A stretch of 64,000 nt of DNA, taken from Pleurocapsa sp. PCC 7319 (GTDB lineage Bacteria > Cyanobacteriota > Cyanobacteriia > Cyanobacteriales > Xenococcaceae). The notes below the pieces were generated by a model, which was given only the letters and a program-made list of their open reading frames with translations, was not told where the DNA came from and did not search any database. This document shows, piece after piece, positions 1 to 8,809 of this stretch. The stretch is from NCBI RefSeq assembly GCF_000332195.1, contig NZ_KB235922.1, positions 5,677,322-5,741,321 of the forward strand. The letters run 5' to 3'. The stretch's first letter is position 1. Every line of letters begins with the position of its first letter. The translations under genes and the position numbers were made by a program.

Positions 1-373
1 GCTAATTGCTGAATATATCTGTCAGCAACTAGAGCGAAGAGTTTCTTTTCGTCGTGTTGTGCGTCAGGCAGTTCAAAGAGCGCAACGAGCTGAGGTTTTG
101 GGAATCAAAATCCAGGTTAGTGGGCGTTTAAATGGGGCTGAAATTGCTCGCACAGAATGGGTTAGGGAAGGTCGAGTCCCACTGCATACCCTAAGAGCTG
201 ATATTGATTACTCTTATCGTACCGCTTTAACTATCTACGGCATTCTCGGAGTTAAGGTCTGGGTATTTAAAGGCGAAATTATCCCAGGACAAGAGGAAGC
301 TGCTGCTGCAGTTCCCAGTCAGGCTCCTCGCCGTCAGCGTCGTCGTCAAAAGTTTGATGATCGCTCTGAGTAA
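1..373 (+). CDS. rpsC: 30S ribosomal protein S3, 3' part
   Basis: The reading frame is open from base 2 and runs off the left edge, so only the last 123 codons are present. The protein is S3 of the small subunit head, at the mRNA entry channel. The visible part is the conserved C-terminal domain, including [19 protein letters not shown] and the HTLRADIDY stretch, followed by a basic tail (RRQRRRQ) typical of cyanobacterial S3. An internal ATG-like start would cut the domain, so the gene is read as truncated by the window. It is the first gene of a same-strand ribosomal block, with rplP 36 bp downstream. Confidence 0.97.
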   Translation, partial: LIAEYICQQLERRVSFRRVVRQAVQRAQRAEVLGIKIQVSGRLNGAEIARTEWVREGRVPLHTLRADIDYSYRTALTIYGILGVKVWVFKGEIIPGQEEAAAAVPSQAPRRQRRRQKFDDRSE

Positions 374-409
374 TTATTAACAAGACTTATTTAGCAAAAT
401 ATTACTATT

Positions 410-829
410 ATGCTTAGTCCCAGAAGAACGAAATATCGGAAACAACACCGCGGTCGCATGAGAGGTATGGCCTATCGTGGTAATACCCTAAACTTTGGTG
501 ATTATGCACTTCAGGCTACTGAACCTTCTTGGATTACTTCTCGACAAATTGAGGCTGCTCGCCGAGCGATGACGCGCTATGTGAAACGGGGTGGTAAGAT
601 TTGGATTCGAATCTTTCCTGATAAGCCCGTGACGATGCGTCCTGCGGAAACTCGTATGGGTTCGGGTAAAGGTTCCCCCGAATTTTGGGTAGCAGTGGTT
701 AAGCCAGGTAGAATCATGTTTGAAATGGCTGGTGTTCCTGAACCAATAGCTAAAGAGGCAATGCGTTTAGCAGCACAGAAGCTACCAATCAAAACTAAAT
801 TTATCACTCGTGACGAGGATTATAACTAA
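410..829 (+). CDS. rplP: 50S ribosomal protein L16
   Basis: Full-length L16 (139 residues), a large-subunit protein near the A-site tRNA elbow. It begins [17 protein letters not shown] and carries the family signature [15 protein letters not shown] and [17 protein letters not shown]. The ATG at 410 is not preceded by a good Shine-Dalgarno sequence but is the only start that gives the standard N-terminus. It lies between rpsC and rpmC as in the S10 operon, with 4 bp before rpmC. Confidence 0.98.
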   Translation: MLSPRRTKYRKQHRGRMRGMAYRGNTLNFGDYALQATEPSWITSRQIEAARRAMTRYVKRGGKIWIRIFPDKPVTMRPAETRMGSGKGSPEFWVAVVKPGRIMFEMAGVPEPIAKEAMRLAAQKLPIKTKFITRDEDYN

Positions 830-833
830 GATT

Positions 834-1052
834 ATGGCTTTACCAAAGATTGAAGATGCCAGAAAGCTGAGTGATGAAGAACTGGCAGAAGAAATTTTAG
901 CGGTTAAGCGAGAGTTATTTCAGCTTAGGTTAGAGCAAGCAACTCGCCGTCTGGAAAAACCTCATCTGTTTAAGCACACGAAACATCGTCTATCTCAGCT
1001 ATTAACTGTAGAACGTGAGCGTGAATTAGCCGCCGCTAAAGGAGAAGAGTAA
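834..1052 (+). CDS. rpmC: 50S ribosomal protein L29
   Basis: L29 (72 residues), a two-helix protein beside the polypeptide exit tunnel. The start is set at the ATG at 834 (MALPKIEDARKLSDEEL). A longer frame from 810 would overlap rplP and add residues not seen in L29. The core motif ELFQLRLEQATRRLEKP is the L29 signature region. It sits between rplP and rpsQ with short gaps, so it is presumably co-transcribed. Confidence 0.96.
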   Translation: MALPKIEDARKLSDEELAEEILAVKRELFQLRLEQATRRLEKPHLFKHTKHRLSQLLTVERERELAAAKGEE

Positions 1053-1055
1053 ATC

Positions 1056-1304
1056 ATGGCAGTAAAAGAAAGAGTCGGAGAAGTGGTGAGCGACAAAATG
1101 GATAAAACCGTGGTTGTTGCTATTGAAAACCGTTCCCCTCACCCCAAGTACGGCAAGATTGTCGTCAGAACTAAAAAATATAAAGCTCACGATGCAGAAA
1201 ACCAATGTCAAATTGGTGATCGCGTAAGGATTAGAGAAACTCGTCCCTTAAGCAAAACCAAACGCTGGACGGTCGAGGAAATTATTGAATCCCCAAAATC
1301 CTAA
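1056..1304 (+). CDS. rpsQ: 30S ribosomal protein S17
   Basis: S17 (82 residues), an OB-fold protein that binds 16S rRNA early in small-subunit assembly. It has the signatures [16 protein letters not shown] and [18 protein letters not shown]. An AGGAG ribosome binding site lies inside the last codons of rpmC, only 3 bp away, pointing to translational coupling. The length is normal for bacteria. Confidence 0.97.
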   Translation: MAVKERVGEVVSDKMDKTVVVAIENRSPHPKYGKIVVRTKKYKAHDAENQCQIGDRVRIRETRPLSKTKRWTVEEIIESPKS

Positions 1305-1340
1305 CTTCTATTAACCCAATTTCCCCGGTCGAGTTCCAAA

Positions 1341-1709
1341 ATGATTCAACAACAGACCTATCTAAATGTCGCTGATAACAGCGGTGCCCGTAAGCTAATG
1401 TGTTTACGAGTAATTGGCAAGGGAAACAGCCCCTATGCTTTTATCGGTGACGTCGTAGTTGCCGTAGTTAAAGATGCTTTACCCAACATGGGTGTCAAAA
1501 AATCCGAAGTGGTTAAAGCAGTAATTGTCCGTACTAAACAGTCAGTCAATCGTCCTAGTGGGATGAGCATTCGTTTTGATGACAATGCTGCTGTGATTAT
1601 CAACGAACAGGGTAGCCCTAGAGGTACTCGTGTCTTTGGTCCTGTGGCAAGAGAATTAAGAGAGAAAAACTTTACCAAGATCGTCTCTTTAGCTCCAGAG
1701 GTAATTTAA
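1341..1709 (+). CDS. rplN: 50S ribosomal protein L14
   Basis: L14 (122 residues), a large-subunit interface protein contacting helix 44 of 16S rRNA. The start [18 protein letters not shown] and the motif [14 protein letters not shown] are diagnostic. The stop codon is immediately followed by the ATG of rplX with no gap, so translation of the two is likely coupled. Confidence 0.98.
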   Translation: MIQQQTYLNVADNSGARKLMCLRVIGKGNSPYAFIGDVVVAVVKDALPNMGVKKSEVVKAVIVRTKQSVNRPSGMSIRFDDNAAVIINEQGSPRGTRVFGPVARELREKNFTKIVSLAPEVI

Positions 1710-2057
1710 ATGGCAAAAAGTAAACAAGCACCTACTCGCTATAAGATGCACGTCAAGAAAGGAGACACGATCCAAGTGATCTCTGGACGGGATAAAGGCA
1801 AGGTAGGCGAAATATCCCGAGTAATTCCCAAGACTAGTCAAGTAGTAGTTGAAGGGGTAAACGTCCGTACTAAGCACGTTAAGCCTCAACAAGAAGGAGA
1901 ATCTGGTCAAATTGTGACTTTTGAAGCTCCGATCCACAGTTCAAATGTCATGCTCTATTCCAGTAAGGAAAAAACCGTTAGTCGAGTTGGTTACACCTTT
2001 ACAGAAGACGGTCGTAAAGTGCGCATGCTGAAGAAAACAGGTGAAATAATTGACTAG
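1710..2057 (+). CDS. rplX: 50S ribosomal protein L24
   Basis: L24 (115 residues), an assembly initiator of the large subunit with an N-terminal KOW motif, visible as [20 protein letters not shown]. The ATG directly abuts the rplN stop. The C-terminal part ([13 protein letters not shown]) is of the cyanobacterial/plastid form. A 73-bp gap separates it from rplE. Confidence 0.97.
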   Translation: MAKSKQAPTRYKMHVKKGDTIQVISGRDKGKVGEISRVIPKTSQVVVEGVNVRTKHVKPQQEGESGQIVTFEAPIHSSNVMLYSSKEKTVSRVGYTFTEDGRKVRMLKKTGEIID

Positions 2058-2130
2058 TTTTCTAGGCATCCAGTGCGCTGAAAATTTTAAATTTAACTTC
2101 TCCTGACCAAGCCCAGGAAAAATAAAAATT

Positions 2131-2676
2131 ATGCCCAAACCACTAAAAACCAGATATTTAGAAGATATCGTTCCTAAGCTAACTGAGCAATTCAGCTTCA
2201 GTAACGTACATCAAGTTCCTAAAGTAGTTAAAATCGTCGTTAACCGAGGTTTAGGAGAAGCATCCCAAAATGCGAAAGCTTTAGAATCTTCGATTAACGA
2301 GATGATGGTGATTACAGGACAAAAACCCGTAGTTACCAGGGCCAAAAAAGCGATCGCTGGATTTAAAATTCGTCAGGGAATGCCTGTTGGAGTAATGGTA
2401 ACTCTGCGAGGAGAGCGGATGTATGCCTTCCTTGAGCGACTAATTTGTTTGGCACTACCCCGGATTCGTGACTTTCGTGGTATTAGCCCCACAAGCTTTG
2501 ATGGTCGAGGCAATTATAGCTTGGGAGTCAGAGAACAGTTGATGTTCCCAGAAATTGATTACGATAGCATCGATCAAATCAGAGGGATGGATATTTCCAT
2601 CGTCACTTCCGCCAACAATGACGAGGAAGGACGAGCTTTATTAAAAGAGATGGGAATGCCTTTCCGTGACAACTAA
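2131..2676 (+). CDS. rplE: 50S ribosomal protein L5
   Basis: L5 (181 residues), a 5S rRNA-binding protein of the central protuberance. Signatures are [34 protein letters not shown] and [20 protein letters not shown]. An AGGAAA sequence precedes the ATG. The next gene is rpsH. The rpsN (S14) gene found here in many bacteria is missing, which is normal for cyanobacteria. Confidence 0.98.
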   Translation: MPKPLKTRYLEDIVPKLTEQFSFSNVHQVPKVVKIVVNRGLGEASQNAKALESSINEMMVITGQKPVVTRAKKAIAGFKIRQGMPVGVMVTLRGERMYAFLERLICLALPRIRDFRGISPTSFDGRGNYSLGVREQLMFPEIDYDSIDQIRGMDISIVTSANNDEEGRALLKEMGMPFRDN

Positions 2677-2710
2677 TATTCTTAGTATCTAAACATAAAA
2701 ATAGGAAATA

Positions 2711-3112
2711 ATGGCGGCAACCGATACTATTTCAGATATGCTGACCCGCATCCGTAATGCCTGTATGGTCAAGCATCAAACAACTCAAGTTCCTTCAACT
2801 CGCATGACCCGTGCTATTGCTAATGTTCTGCAAAAAGAAGGGTTTATCGAAGGTTATGAGGAAACAGGGCAAGAACCCCAAAAATTCATTGTTATTTCTC
2901 TAAAGTACAAAGGCAGAAATCGTCAACCAATTATTAGTACCCTAAAGCGAGTAAGTAAACCAGGACTAAGGGTTTACTCGCGCAAAAAAGATATTCCCAG
3001 GGTTCTGGGCGGTATTGGTATTGCGATCGTTTCCACTTCCCGCGGAGTAATGACGGACAGAGAAGCACGCAGCCAAGGAGTTGGCGGTGAAATCCTCTGT
3101 TATGTCTGGTAA
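2711..3112 (+). CDS. rpsH: 30S ribosomal protein S8
   Basis: S8 (133 residues), a primary 16S rRNA binder in the central domain and, in enterobacteria, the spc operon translational repressor. It opens [19 protein letters not shown] and ends with the conserved [18 protein letters not shown] and LCYVW. An AGGA sits before the ATG. It is followed by rplF 20 bp downstream. Confidence 0.97.
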   Translation: MAATDTISDMLTRIRNACMVKHQTTQVPSTRMTRAIANVLQKEGFIEGYEETGQEPQKFIVISLKYKGRNRQPIISTLKRVSKPGLRVYSRKKDIPRVLGGIGIAIVSTSRGVMTDREARSQGVGGEILCYVW

Positions 3113-3132
3113 TCAATGAGGAGAATTTAATC

Positions 3133-3672
3133 ATGTCTCGTATAGGCAAACAGCCCATCCCCATTCCTGACAAAGTCAGTGCGCAAATCTCTGGACAGTC
3201 AGTCACTATCAAAGGACCCAAAGGAACTTTATCCAGAGAAATTCCCGAACCAATTGAGGTCAAGCAAGAAGGAAATACAATAGTAGTTAATCCCACCAAT
3301 GATTCTCGTATGGGTCGTCAACGTCATGGTCTTTGTCGAACTCTAGTTGCCAATATGGTTGATGGAGTATCTCAAGGATTTCAAAAACGTCTCTTGATCC
3401 AAGGAGTGGGTTATAGAGCTCAGGCACAAGGGAAAAAACTAACCCTTAATGTTGGTTATAGTAAGCCCGTGGAAATAGAAATGCCTGAGGGAATTGATGT
3501 GGCAGTCGAAAATAGAAATACAGAAGTCATAATCAGTGGTATTAGCAAAGAAGTAGTGGGTAATGTAGCTGCCAAAATCAGAGCAGTTAGACCTCCCGAA
3601 CCATACAAAGGGAAAGGAATTCGCTACTTTGATGAGCAAGTAAAACGTAAAGCTGGTAAGACAGGTAAGTAG
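3133..3672 (+). CDS. rplF: 50S ribosomal protein L6
   Basis: L6 (179 residues), a two-domain protein near the sarcin-ricin loop. It starts [15 protein letters not shown], and the C-terminal signature [25 protein letters not shown] region is present. A strong GAGGAG ribosome binding site lies before the ATG. The gap to rplR is 5 bp, consistent with coupling. Confidence 0.98.
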   Translation: MSRIGKQPIPIPDKVSAQISGQSVTIKGPKGTLSREIPEPIEVKQEGNTIVVNPTNDSRMGRQRHGLCRTLVANMVDGVSQGFQKRLLIQGVGYRAQAQGKKLTLNVGYSKPVEIEMPEGIDVAVENRNTEVIISGISKEVVGNVAAKIRAVRPPEPYKGKGIRYFDEQVKRKAGKTGK

Positions 3673-3677
3673 AAATC

Positions 3678-4034
3678 ATGAAGCTTTCACGCAGAGAATC
3701 AGTCACACGCCGTCACCGACGGGTACGCAGAAAAGTGAGCGGTACTGCCGAACGTCCTCGTTTGTGTGTTTTCCGGTCCAACAATCACATTTATGCCCAA
3801 GTTATAGATGATGTCGCTCAGCATACTTTAGCGGCGGCATCGGACTTTAATGTTAAATCTGGTTCCACCTCTGGTGCAACTTGTGAAGTTTCCGCAGAAG
3901 TCGGCAAACTAGTAGCTCAAAGAGCATTAGAGAAAGGAATTGCTAAAGTAGTTTTTGATCGAGGCGGGAATCTTTACCATGGTCGAGTTAAGGCTTTGGC
4001 TGATGCAGCTCGCGAATCAGGTTTGGACTTTTAA
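3678..4034 (+). CDS. rplR: 50S ribosomal protein L18
   Basis: L18 (118 residues), which binds 5S rRNA together with L5. The basic N-terminus ([19 protein letters not shown]), the [20 protein letters not shown] stretch and the C-terminal [20 protein letters not shown] are family signatures. It sits between rplF and rpsE as in the spc operon. Confidence 0.97.
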   Translation: MKLSRRESVTRRHRRVRRKVSGTAERPRLCVFRSNNHIYAQVIDDVAQHTLAAASDFNVKSGSTSGATCEVSAEVGKLVAQRALEKGIAKVVFDRGGNLYHGRVKALADAARESGLDF

Positions 4035-4058
4035 ATCAAAATATCAAGAGTAATAACT

Positions 4059-4586
4059 ATGGCTAAATCTAAGTCGCGTAAGAAAGGTCGCGCAAAGGAA
4101 AAAGACTCAAACTGGCAAGAACGAGTAGTACAAATTCGCCGGGTTAGTAAAGTAGTTAAAGGCGGGAAAAAACTTAGTTTTCGTGCCATCGTCGTCGTTG
4201 GCAATGAGAAAGGACAAGTAGGAGTAGGAGTAGGCAAAGCTGCTGATGTCATCGGTGCAGTTCGTAAAGGGGTTGCTGATGCCAAGAAGCAATTGGTCGA
4301 AGTATCCTTAACCAAAGCTAGTTCTATTGTTCATGTAACCAATGGCGTTGCAGGTGGGGCTAAAGTATTTATGCGTCCTGCTGCTCCTGGTACTGGGGTA
4401 ATCGCTGGTGGTGCAGTCCGTACAGTACTAGAACTTGCAGGAGTAAAAAATATTTTAGCGAAGCAACTGGGTTCTAATAGTCCGTTGAATAATGCTAGAG
4501 CGGCAATCGATGCTTTAGAGAGTTTACGTACTTTTGCTGAGGTGGCTCGGGAAAGAGATATTCCTTTAGAACAGCTATACGCTTAA
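4059..4586 (+). CDS. rpsE: 30S ribosomal protein S5
   Basis: S5 (175 residues), a small-subunit protein of the mRNA entry site involved in decoding accuracy. The N-terminal basic extension is followed by the double-stranded RNA-binding-like domain ([36 protein letters not shown]) and the C-terminal domain ([16 protein letters not shown]). The following gene is rplO directly. The rpmD (L30) gene common at this place in other bacteria is absent, as usual in cyanobacteria. Confidence 0.98.
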   Translation: MAKSKSRKKGRAKEKDSNWQERVVQIRRVSKVVKGGKKLSFRAIVVVGNEKGQVGVGVGKAADVIGAVRKGVADAKKQLVEVSLTKASSIVHVTNGVAGGAKVFMRPAAPGTGVIAGGAVRTVLELAGVKNILAKQLGSNSPLNNARAAIDALESLRTFAEVARERDIPLEQLYA

Positions 4587-4658
4587 GAAAGCTCTAATTC
4601 ATAAGTCATAAACTAATTAATTCAGAGATTTCACCCCTCTATAGTTTGGAGAACATAA

Positions 4659-5108
4659 ATGAAAATCGAAAATCTTGGTCCCAAGTCTGGGGCTAAACGG
4701 CGTAAACGCAGAGTAGGTCGTGGTATTGCAGCAGGACAAGGTGCTAGCTGCGGCTTTGGTATGCGTGGTCAAAAATCTCGTTCTGGTACTGGTACTAAGG
4801 CTGGATTTGAAGGTGGTCAAATGCCCCTTTACCGTCGAGTTCCTAAGCTCAAACATTTTCCTTTGGTCAACCAGAAATATTACACCACGATTAATGTTAA
4901 AGCCCTAGGGTCATTACCAGCGAAAACAGAAGTCACCTTAAATTCCTTACTAGAAGATGGCATCGTAACTAATAATGATGGACCACTGAAAATTTTGGGT
5001 GATGGCGAATTAAAGGTGGCTTTAAACGTTAAAGCAGCAGCCTTTACTAAGAGTGCAACTGAGAAAATAGAAGCAGCCGGTGGTACTTGCGAAGTTATTA
5101 CTAATTAG
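4659..5108 (+). CDS. rplO: 50S ribosomal protein L15
   Basis: L15 (149 residues), a late-assembly large-subunit protein. The glycine- and arginine-rich N-terminus ([35 protein letters not shown]) and the motif [17 protein letters not shown] identify it. A GGAG ribosome binding site lies 8 bp before the ATG. A 123-bp gap separates it from secY. Confidence 0.97.
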   Translation: MKIENLGPKSGAKRRKRRVGRGIAAGQGASCGFGMRGQKSRSGTGTKAGFEGGQMPLYRRVPKLKHFPLVNQKYYTTINVKALGSLPAKTEVTLNSLLEDGIVTNNDGPLKILGDGELKVALNVKAAAFTKSATEKIEAAGGTCEVITN

Positions 5109-5231
5109 GTAAGCATCGCGATTGGTATATCATAAGGAGCGAAGGTGAAAATTTTAAATTTATCTAAAATTTATATAATATTCCTCCATTAATAACTTAT
5201 TCAGTACTAGGCATATAAGAGGTAAACCTGC

Positions 5232-6560
5232 ATGGTTAGAGAAAAAACTCCCTCAGCACAAGAGACCTTTTTACAAATGGCGCAAGCAGCTGGTCTTCGA
5301 GGCAGGCTGCTAGTAACCATTGGTCTTCTAATATTAGTGCGGCTAGGTGTATTTATACCTGTTCCAGGGATTGATCGCGAGATTTTTGGTAATTTTATTA
5401 ATAATTCTGGGAATGCTTCGATAGTCGGATTTTTAGATATTTTTACTGGTGGTGGGATTTCCGCTTTGGGTATTTTTGCTCTGGGAATTTTACCCTTTAT
5501 TAATGCTTCTATCATCATGCAGTTGTTAGCAACTGCCATTCCTACTCTAGAAGATTTACAAAAAAACGAGGGTGAGGCAGGAAGACGCAAAATTTCTCAG
5601 ATTACGCGTTATGTTGCTTTAGGGGGGGCAATTATCCAAAGTTTTGGTATTACCCTGGGTTTATTAGTCAATAACGGCATTATTGAAAAAAGTATCTTTC
5701 CTATTGGTGAAACAGTCTTAGCTCTGACGGCTGGTTCCATGTTTGTCATGTGGGTCTCAGAACTTATTACAGAAAAAGGTATTGGCAATGGTGCTTCATT
5801 ACTGATTTTTGTCAATATTGTGGCTGTATTACCCAAAACTTTAGGTAATACCATTGAATATGCCCAAAGTGGTGGACGGGAAGCGATCGCTCAAGTAATT
5901 ATCCTGTTGTTGGTATTTTTAACCATGATTGTGGGGATTGTTTTTATCCAAGAAGGAACTCGTCGTATCCCCATTATTTCAGCTCGTCGTCAAGTAGGTC
6001 GAAGAGTATATCGTGAGAGAAGTAACTATCTTCCTTTGAGATTAAATCAAGGTGGCGTAATGCCGATTATTTTTGCTTCTTCTGTCTTGTTTTTGCCGGC
6101 TCAATTAATTGGATTTTTACCTGGCGATGGAGCAGTCAAAAATGTCTTCAACCAAGTCGCTGCGGCGATCCAACCAGGTAACTGGGCTTATATCGTAGTT
6201 TATTTGGTTCTAATTCTATTTTTCAGCTATTTTTACGCTTCTCTGATTGTCAACCCGGTGGATATGTCCCAAAATCTCAAAAAAATGGGAGCATCGATCC
6301 CTGGGATCAGACCAGGAAAAGCAACTAGTGCTTACCTAGAAAAAGTTCTCAATCGTTTGACTTTATTGGGGGCAATTTTCTTGGGCTTAGTGGCCACTAT
6401 TCCGACCCTAGTAGAAAGTGCAATTCCCGCAGGAACGACTGTCTTTAGTGGGTTCGGAGCAACTTCTTTACTAATTTTGGTGGGGGTAGCAATTGATACA
6501 GCCAAGCAAATCCAGACATACGTGATTTCTCAGCGTTACGAAGGTATGGTTAAGCAATAG
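5232..6560 (+). CDS. secY: Preprotein translocase subunit SecY
   Basis: SecY (442 residues) is the channel-forming subunit of the SecYEG translocon, in the plasma and thylakoid membranes of cyanobacteria. The sequence has about ten hydrophobic segments, the N-terminal plug region after TIGLLILVRLGVFIPVPGID, and conserved cytoplasmic loop motifs (IPIISARRQVGRRVYRE, GIRPGKATSAYLEKVLNR). A GAGG sequence precedes the ATG. Length and position after rplO and before adk match the spc operon. Confidence 0.98.
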   Translation: MVREKTPSAQETFLQMAQAAGLRGRLLVTIGLLILVRLGVFIPVPGIDREIFGNFINNSGNASIVGFLDIFTGGGISALGIFALGILPFINASIIMQLLATAIPTLEDLQKNEGEAGRRKISQITRYVALGGAIIQSFGITLGLLVNNGIIEKSIFPIGETVLALTAGSMFVMWVSELITEKGIGNGASLLIFVNIVAVLPKTLGNTIEYAQSGGREAIAQVIILLLVFLTMIVGIVFIQEGTRRIPIISARRQVGRRVYRERSNYLPLRLNQGGVMPIIFASSVLFLPAQLIGFLPGDGAVKNVFNQVAAAIQPGNWAYIVVYLVLILFFSYFYASLIVNPVDMSQNLKKMGASIPGIRPGKATSAYLEKVLNRLTLLGAIFLGLVATIPTLVESAIPAGTTVFSGFGATSLLILVGVAIDTAKQIQTYVISQRYEGMVKQ

Positions 6561-6640
6561 GCTGGCAAAAATAGCAATAGGGAGCTAAAGCTAATTTGGT
6601 TAAAGCTCACTACTTTAAAAATTAAGTTTTAGAAATTAAT

Positions 6641-7195
6641 ATGGCAAAGCGGTTAATATTTCTTGGTCCTCCTGGCGCAGGAAAAGGAACACAGGCACAA
6701 ATACTATCTGAAAATCACCAAATTCCTCATGTATCCACTGGAGATATTTTGCGCTCTGCTGTTGCGCAGCAAACTCCTCTAGGAAAACAAGCCCAAGATT
6801 ATATGAACAGAGGAGAATTGGTTCCTGACGTCCTGATTCTAAACCTAATTCAAGATCGCCTCTCTTATGAAGATGCAGTCAGTGGGTGGATTTTGGATGG
6901 ATTTCCTAGAAATGTCAATCAAGCCGCTTTTTTAGAGGATTTGCTGGCCAAACTAGAGCAAAATGCTGACTGCGTTTTAAATTTAGAAGTACCAGATGAA
7001 GTGCTGGTAGGAAGGCTATTAGCCAGAAAACGTAAAGACGATAACGAATCAACAATTCGTCGTCGTTTAGAAGTTTACCACCAGGATACGGTACCAGTAA
7101 TCAATTTTTATCAGCAAAGAGAAATTTTGCAAACTATTGACGGTAATCAAACAATGACAGAAGTAACTCAATCTTTGAGTGAAGCAATATCATAG
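6641..7195 (+). CDS. adk: Adenylate kinase, short form
   Basis: Adenylate kinase (184 residues) converts ATP and AMP to two ADP. The P-loop GPPGAGKGT is at residues 9-17, the AMP-binding segment HVSTGDILRSAV follows, and the core motif GWILDGFPRN is present. The LID region is the short type (RKRKDDNESTIRRRLEVYHQ), without the inserted lid domain and without zinc cysteines, which explains the length below 200 residues. It sits between secY and infA as in most bacteria. Confidence 0.97.
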   Translation: MAKRLIFLGPPGAGKGTQAQILSENHQIPHVSTGDILRSAVAQQTPLGKQAQDYMNRGELVPDVLILNLIQDRLSYEDAVSGWILDGFPRNVNQAAFLEDLLAKLEQNADCVLNLEVPDEVLVGRLLARKRKDDNESTIRRRLEVYHQDTVPVINFYQQREILQTIDGNQTMTEVTQSLSEAIS

Positions 7196-7301
7196 CAGAC
7201 TGATTTACCTAATAATCGAATGTTATCGATCAAAATAGCCAAAAAAGGTAAGATGAGAGATGCTGTGTCAAAAAAACTACAGGCAATTTGCCAAGTAAAC
7301 C

Positions 7302-7335
7302 GATGAATAGTAGGAGTTGCCGTTGACTATTCATC
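7302..7335 (+). promoter_or_regulatory. Hairpin in the infA leader with AGGAG in the loop
   Basis: A perfect 10-bp inverted repeat, GATGAATAGT (7302-7311) and ACTATTCATC (7326-7335), encloses a 14-base loop containing AGGAG and two TTG triplets. It lies 24 bp upstream of the infA start. No T-run follows, so it is not a simple terminator. A leader structure that affects infA translation, or an RNA processing site, is inferred. Confidence 0.55.
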
Positions 7336-7359
7336 ACGAAGTAGCGGAGAAGATGAACA

Positions 7360-7584
7360 TTGGCTAAACAAGATTTAATTGAAATGGAAGGAACAGTAAC
7401 AGAATCTCTTCCTAATGCAATGTTTCGCGTCGATTTAGATAACGGCTTTAACGTACTAGCTCATATCTCAGGGAAAATTCGGCGGAACTACATCAAAATT
7501 TTACCAGGTGATCGAGTCAAAGTGGAATTAACACCTTATGATTTGACCAAAGGCAGAATTACTTATCGCCTCAAAAACAAGTAA
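7360..7584 (+). CDS. infA: Translation initiation factor IF-1 (TTG start)
   Basis: IF-1 (74 residues) is an OB-fold protein that occupies the A site during initiation. The frame reads from a TTG at 7360 and gives the standard N-terminus [20 protein letters not shown] and the end [16 protein letters not shown]. No in-frame ATG could replace it. A nearby ATG at 7353 is in another frame and meets a stop after four codons (ATG AAC ATT GGC TAA), overlapping the TTG. A GGAG lies at 7346-7349, well spaced for the TTG and too close for the ATG. A weak start codon on an initiation factor gene may be a self-regulating feature; that is inference. Confidence 0.95.
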   Translation: MAKQDLIEMEGTVTESLPNAMFRVDLDNGFNVLAHISGKIRRNYIKILPGDRVKVELTPYDLTKGRITYRLKNK

Positions 7585-7614
7585 ATAACTTGTCTAAAAG
7601 GCATAAGTGTGTAT

Positions 7615-7644
7615 TTGACATAGAAACAAATTTATAGATATAAT
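7615..7644 (+). promoter_or_regulatory. Consensus sigma-70-type promoter before rpmJ
   Basis: TTGACA at 7615-7620 and TATAAT at 7639-7644 match the group 1 sigma factor consensus at every base, with an 18-bp spacer. They lie just after the infA stop and about 30 bp before the rpmJ ATG, so a transcript would start near 7651. This suggests that rpmJ-rpsM-rpsK-rpoA-rplQ and following genes have their own strong promoter in addition to read-through from the upstream block. Confidence 0.7.
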
Positions 7645-7674
7645 AATAGGCTTGCAATATGGCCAGAGTAAGGC

Positions 7675-7791
7675 ATGAAAGTTAGACCATCAGTTAAAAA
7701 AATGTGCGAAAAGTGTCGTGTCATCAAAAGACGCGGTCGGGTAATGGTGATTTGTAGCAGTAATCCTAAGCATAAGCAACGCCAAGGATAA
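7675..7791 (+). CDS. rpmJ: 50S ribosomal protein L36
   Basis: A 38-codon gene encoding L36, the smallest large-subunit protein. It reads [20 protein letters not shown] and ends NPKHKQRQG. The zinc ligands C11, C14, C27 and H33 are all present, so it is the zinc-containing (C+) form. It lies between infA and rpsM as expected and directly behind a consensus promoter. Confidence 0.96.
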   Translation: MKVRPSVKKMCEKCRVIKRRGRVMVICSSNPKHKQRQG

Positions 7792-7887
7792 CGAAATAAT
7801 TACTATGTTACTACTTGCAGTAAAGCGGCTAATAGCTAATAAAGTCAAGCAAAATTAAAAAACTAAAGCAATTAGGGAGAAATAAAC

Positions 7888-8271
7888 GTGGCACGGATTT
7901 CTGGCGTAGACCTTCCTCGTGACAAGCGTGTGGAAGTTGCGCTGACTTATATTTTTGGAGTTGGTTTATCCCGAGCCCAAAAAGCGATCGCCGAAACTGG
8001 TGTCAATCCAGATACCAGAGTAAGGGATTTATCGGATGAAGATGTAACTAAACTGAGAGCCTATATCGAAGATAACTATCAAGTTGAAGGAGACTTGAGA
8101 CGTTGGGAAGCGATGAACATCAAACGTTTGGCTGACATCGGTACTTATCGCGGTCGGCGTCATCGTATGGGTTTACCTCTTAGAGGTCAAAGAACTCGTA
8201 CTAATGCCCGTACCAGGAGAGGCAGACGATTAACAGTAGCCGGTAAGAAGAAAGCTCCAGGTAAAAAATAA
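7888..8271 (+). CDS. rpsM: 30S ribosomal protein S13 (GTG start)
   Basis: S13 (127 residues), a small-subunit head protein contacting the P-site tRNA and L5. It begins at a GTG preceded by GGGAGAA and reads [20 protein letters not shown]. The helix-hairpin-helix region and the C-terminal [18 protein letters not shown] are typical. It is followed by rpsK and rpoA, the alpha operon order. Confidence 0.97.
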   Translation: MARISGVDLPRDKRVEVALTYIFGVGLSRAQKAIAETGVNPDTRVRDLSDEDVTKLRAYIEDNYQVEGDLRRWEAMNIKRLADIGTYRGRRHRMGLPLRGQRTRTNARTRRGRRLTVAGKKKAPGKK

Positions 8272-8321
8272 ATAATTTGCAAGCACACCCTTAAGTATAA
8301 CTAGATTACAGAAAAAGTAAC

Positions 8322-8714
8322 ATGGCGCAACCAAAAAGAAGAAGCGGCGCAAAGAAAAATAAAAAAAATGTTCCCAATGGTGTAGCTCATATCCAGTCGA
8401 CTTTCAACAATACTATTGTGACCATTTCCGATACTAGAGGAGACGTAATATCTTGGTCTTCTGCTGGTGCTAGTGGTTTCAAAGGAGCGAAGAAAGGAAC
8501 CCCATTTGCAGCTCAAACGGCGGCTGATAGTGCCGGAAGAAGAGCAATGGATCAGGGAATGCGTCAAATAGAAGTAATGGTTAGTGGTCCTGGTGCTGGT
8601 CGGGAAACAGCAATAAGAGCCTTACAAGGTGCAGGATTAGAAATCACTTTGATTCGTGATGTTACACCTATTCCTCATAATGGCTGTCGTCCGCCCAAGC
8701 GACGTAGAGTATAA
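8322..8714 (+). CDS. rpsK: 30S ribosomal protein S11
   Basis: S11 (130 residues), on the small-subunit platform near the exit-site mRNA. Signatures are [39 protein letters not shown] and [16 protein letters not shown]. It sits between rpsM and rpoA in the alpha operon. Confidence 0.98.
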   Translation: MAQPKRRSGAKKNKKNVPNGVAHIQSTFNNTIVTISDTRGDVISWSSAGASGFKGAKKGTPFAAQTAADSAGRRAMDQGMRQIEVMVSGPGAGRETAIRALQGAGLEITLIRDVTPIPHNGCRPPKRRRV

Positions 8715-8809
8715 CCTTAATTAGCAATTATCATAGTTGCGACTGGATAGAGTACTTTTATGGGTCTCTATTTACCAGATCGCTTGTCGAATAGAAGGGA
8801 GAACAGCCT

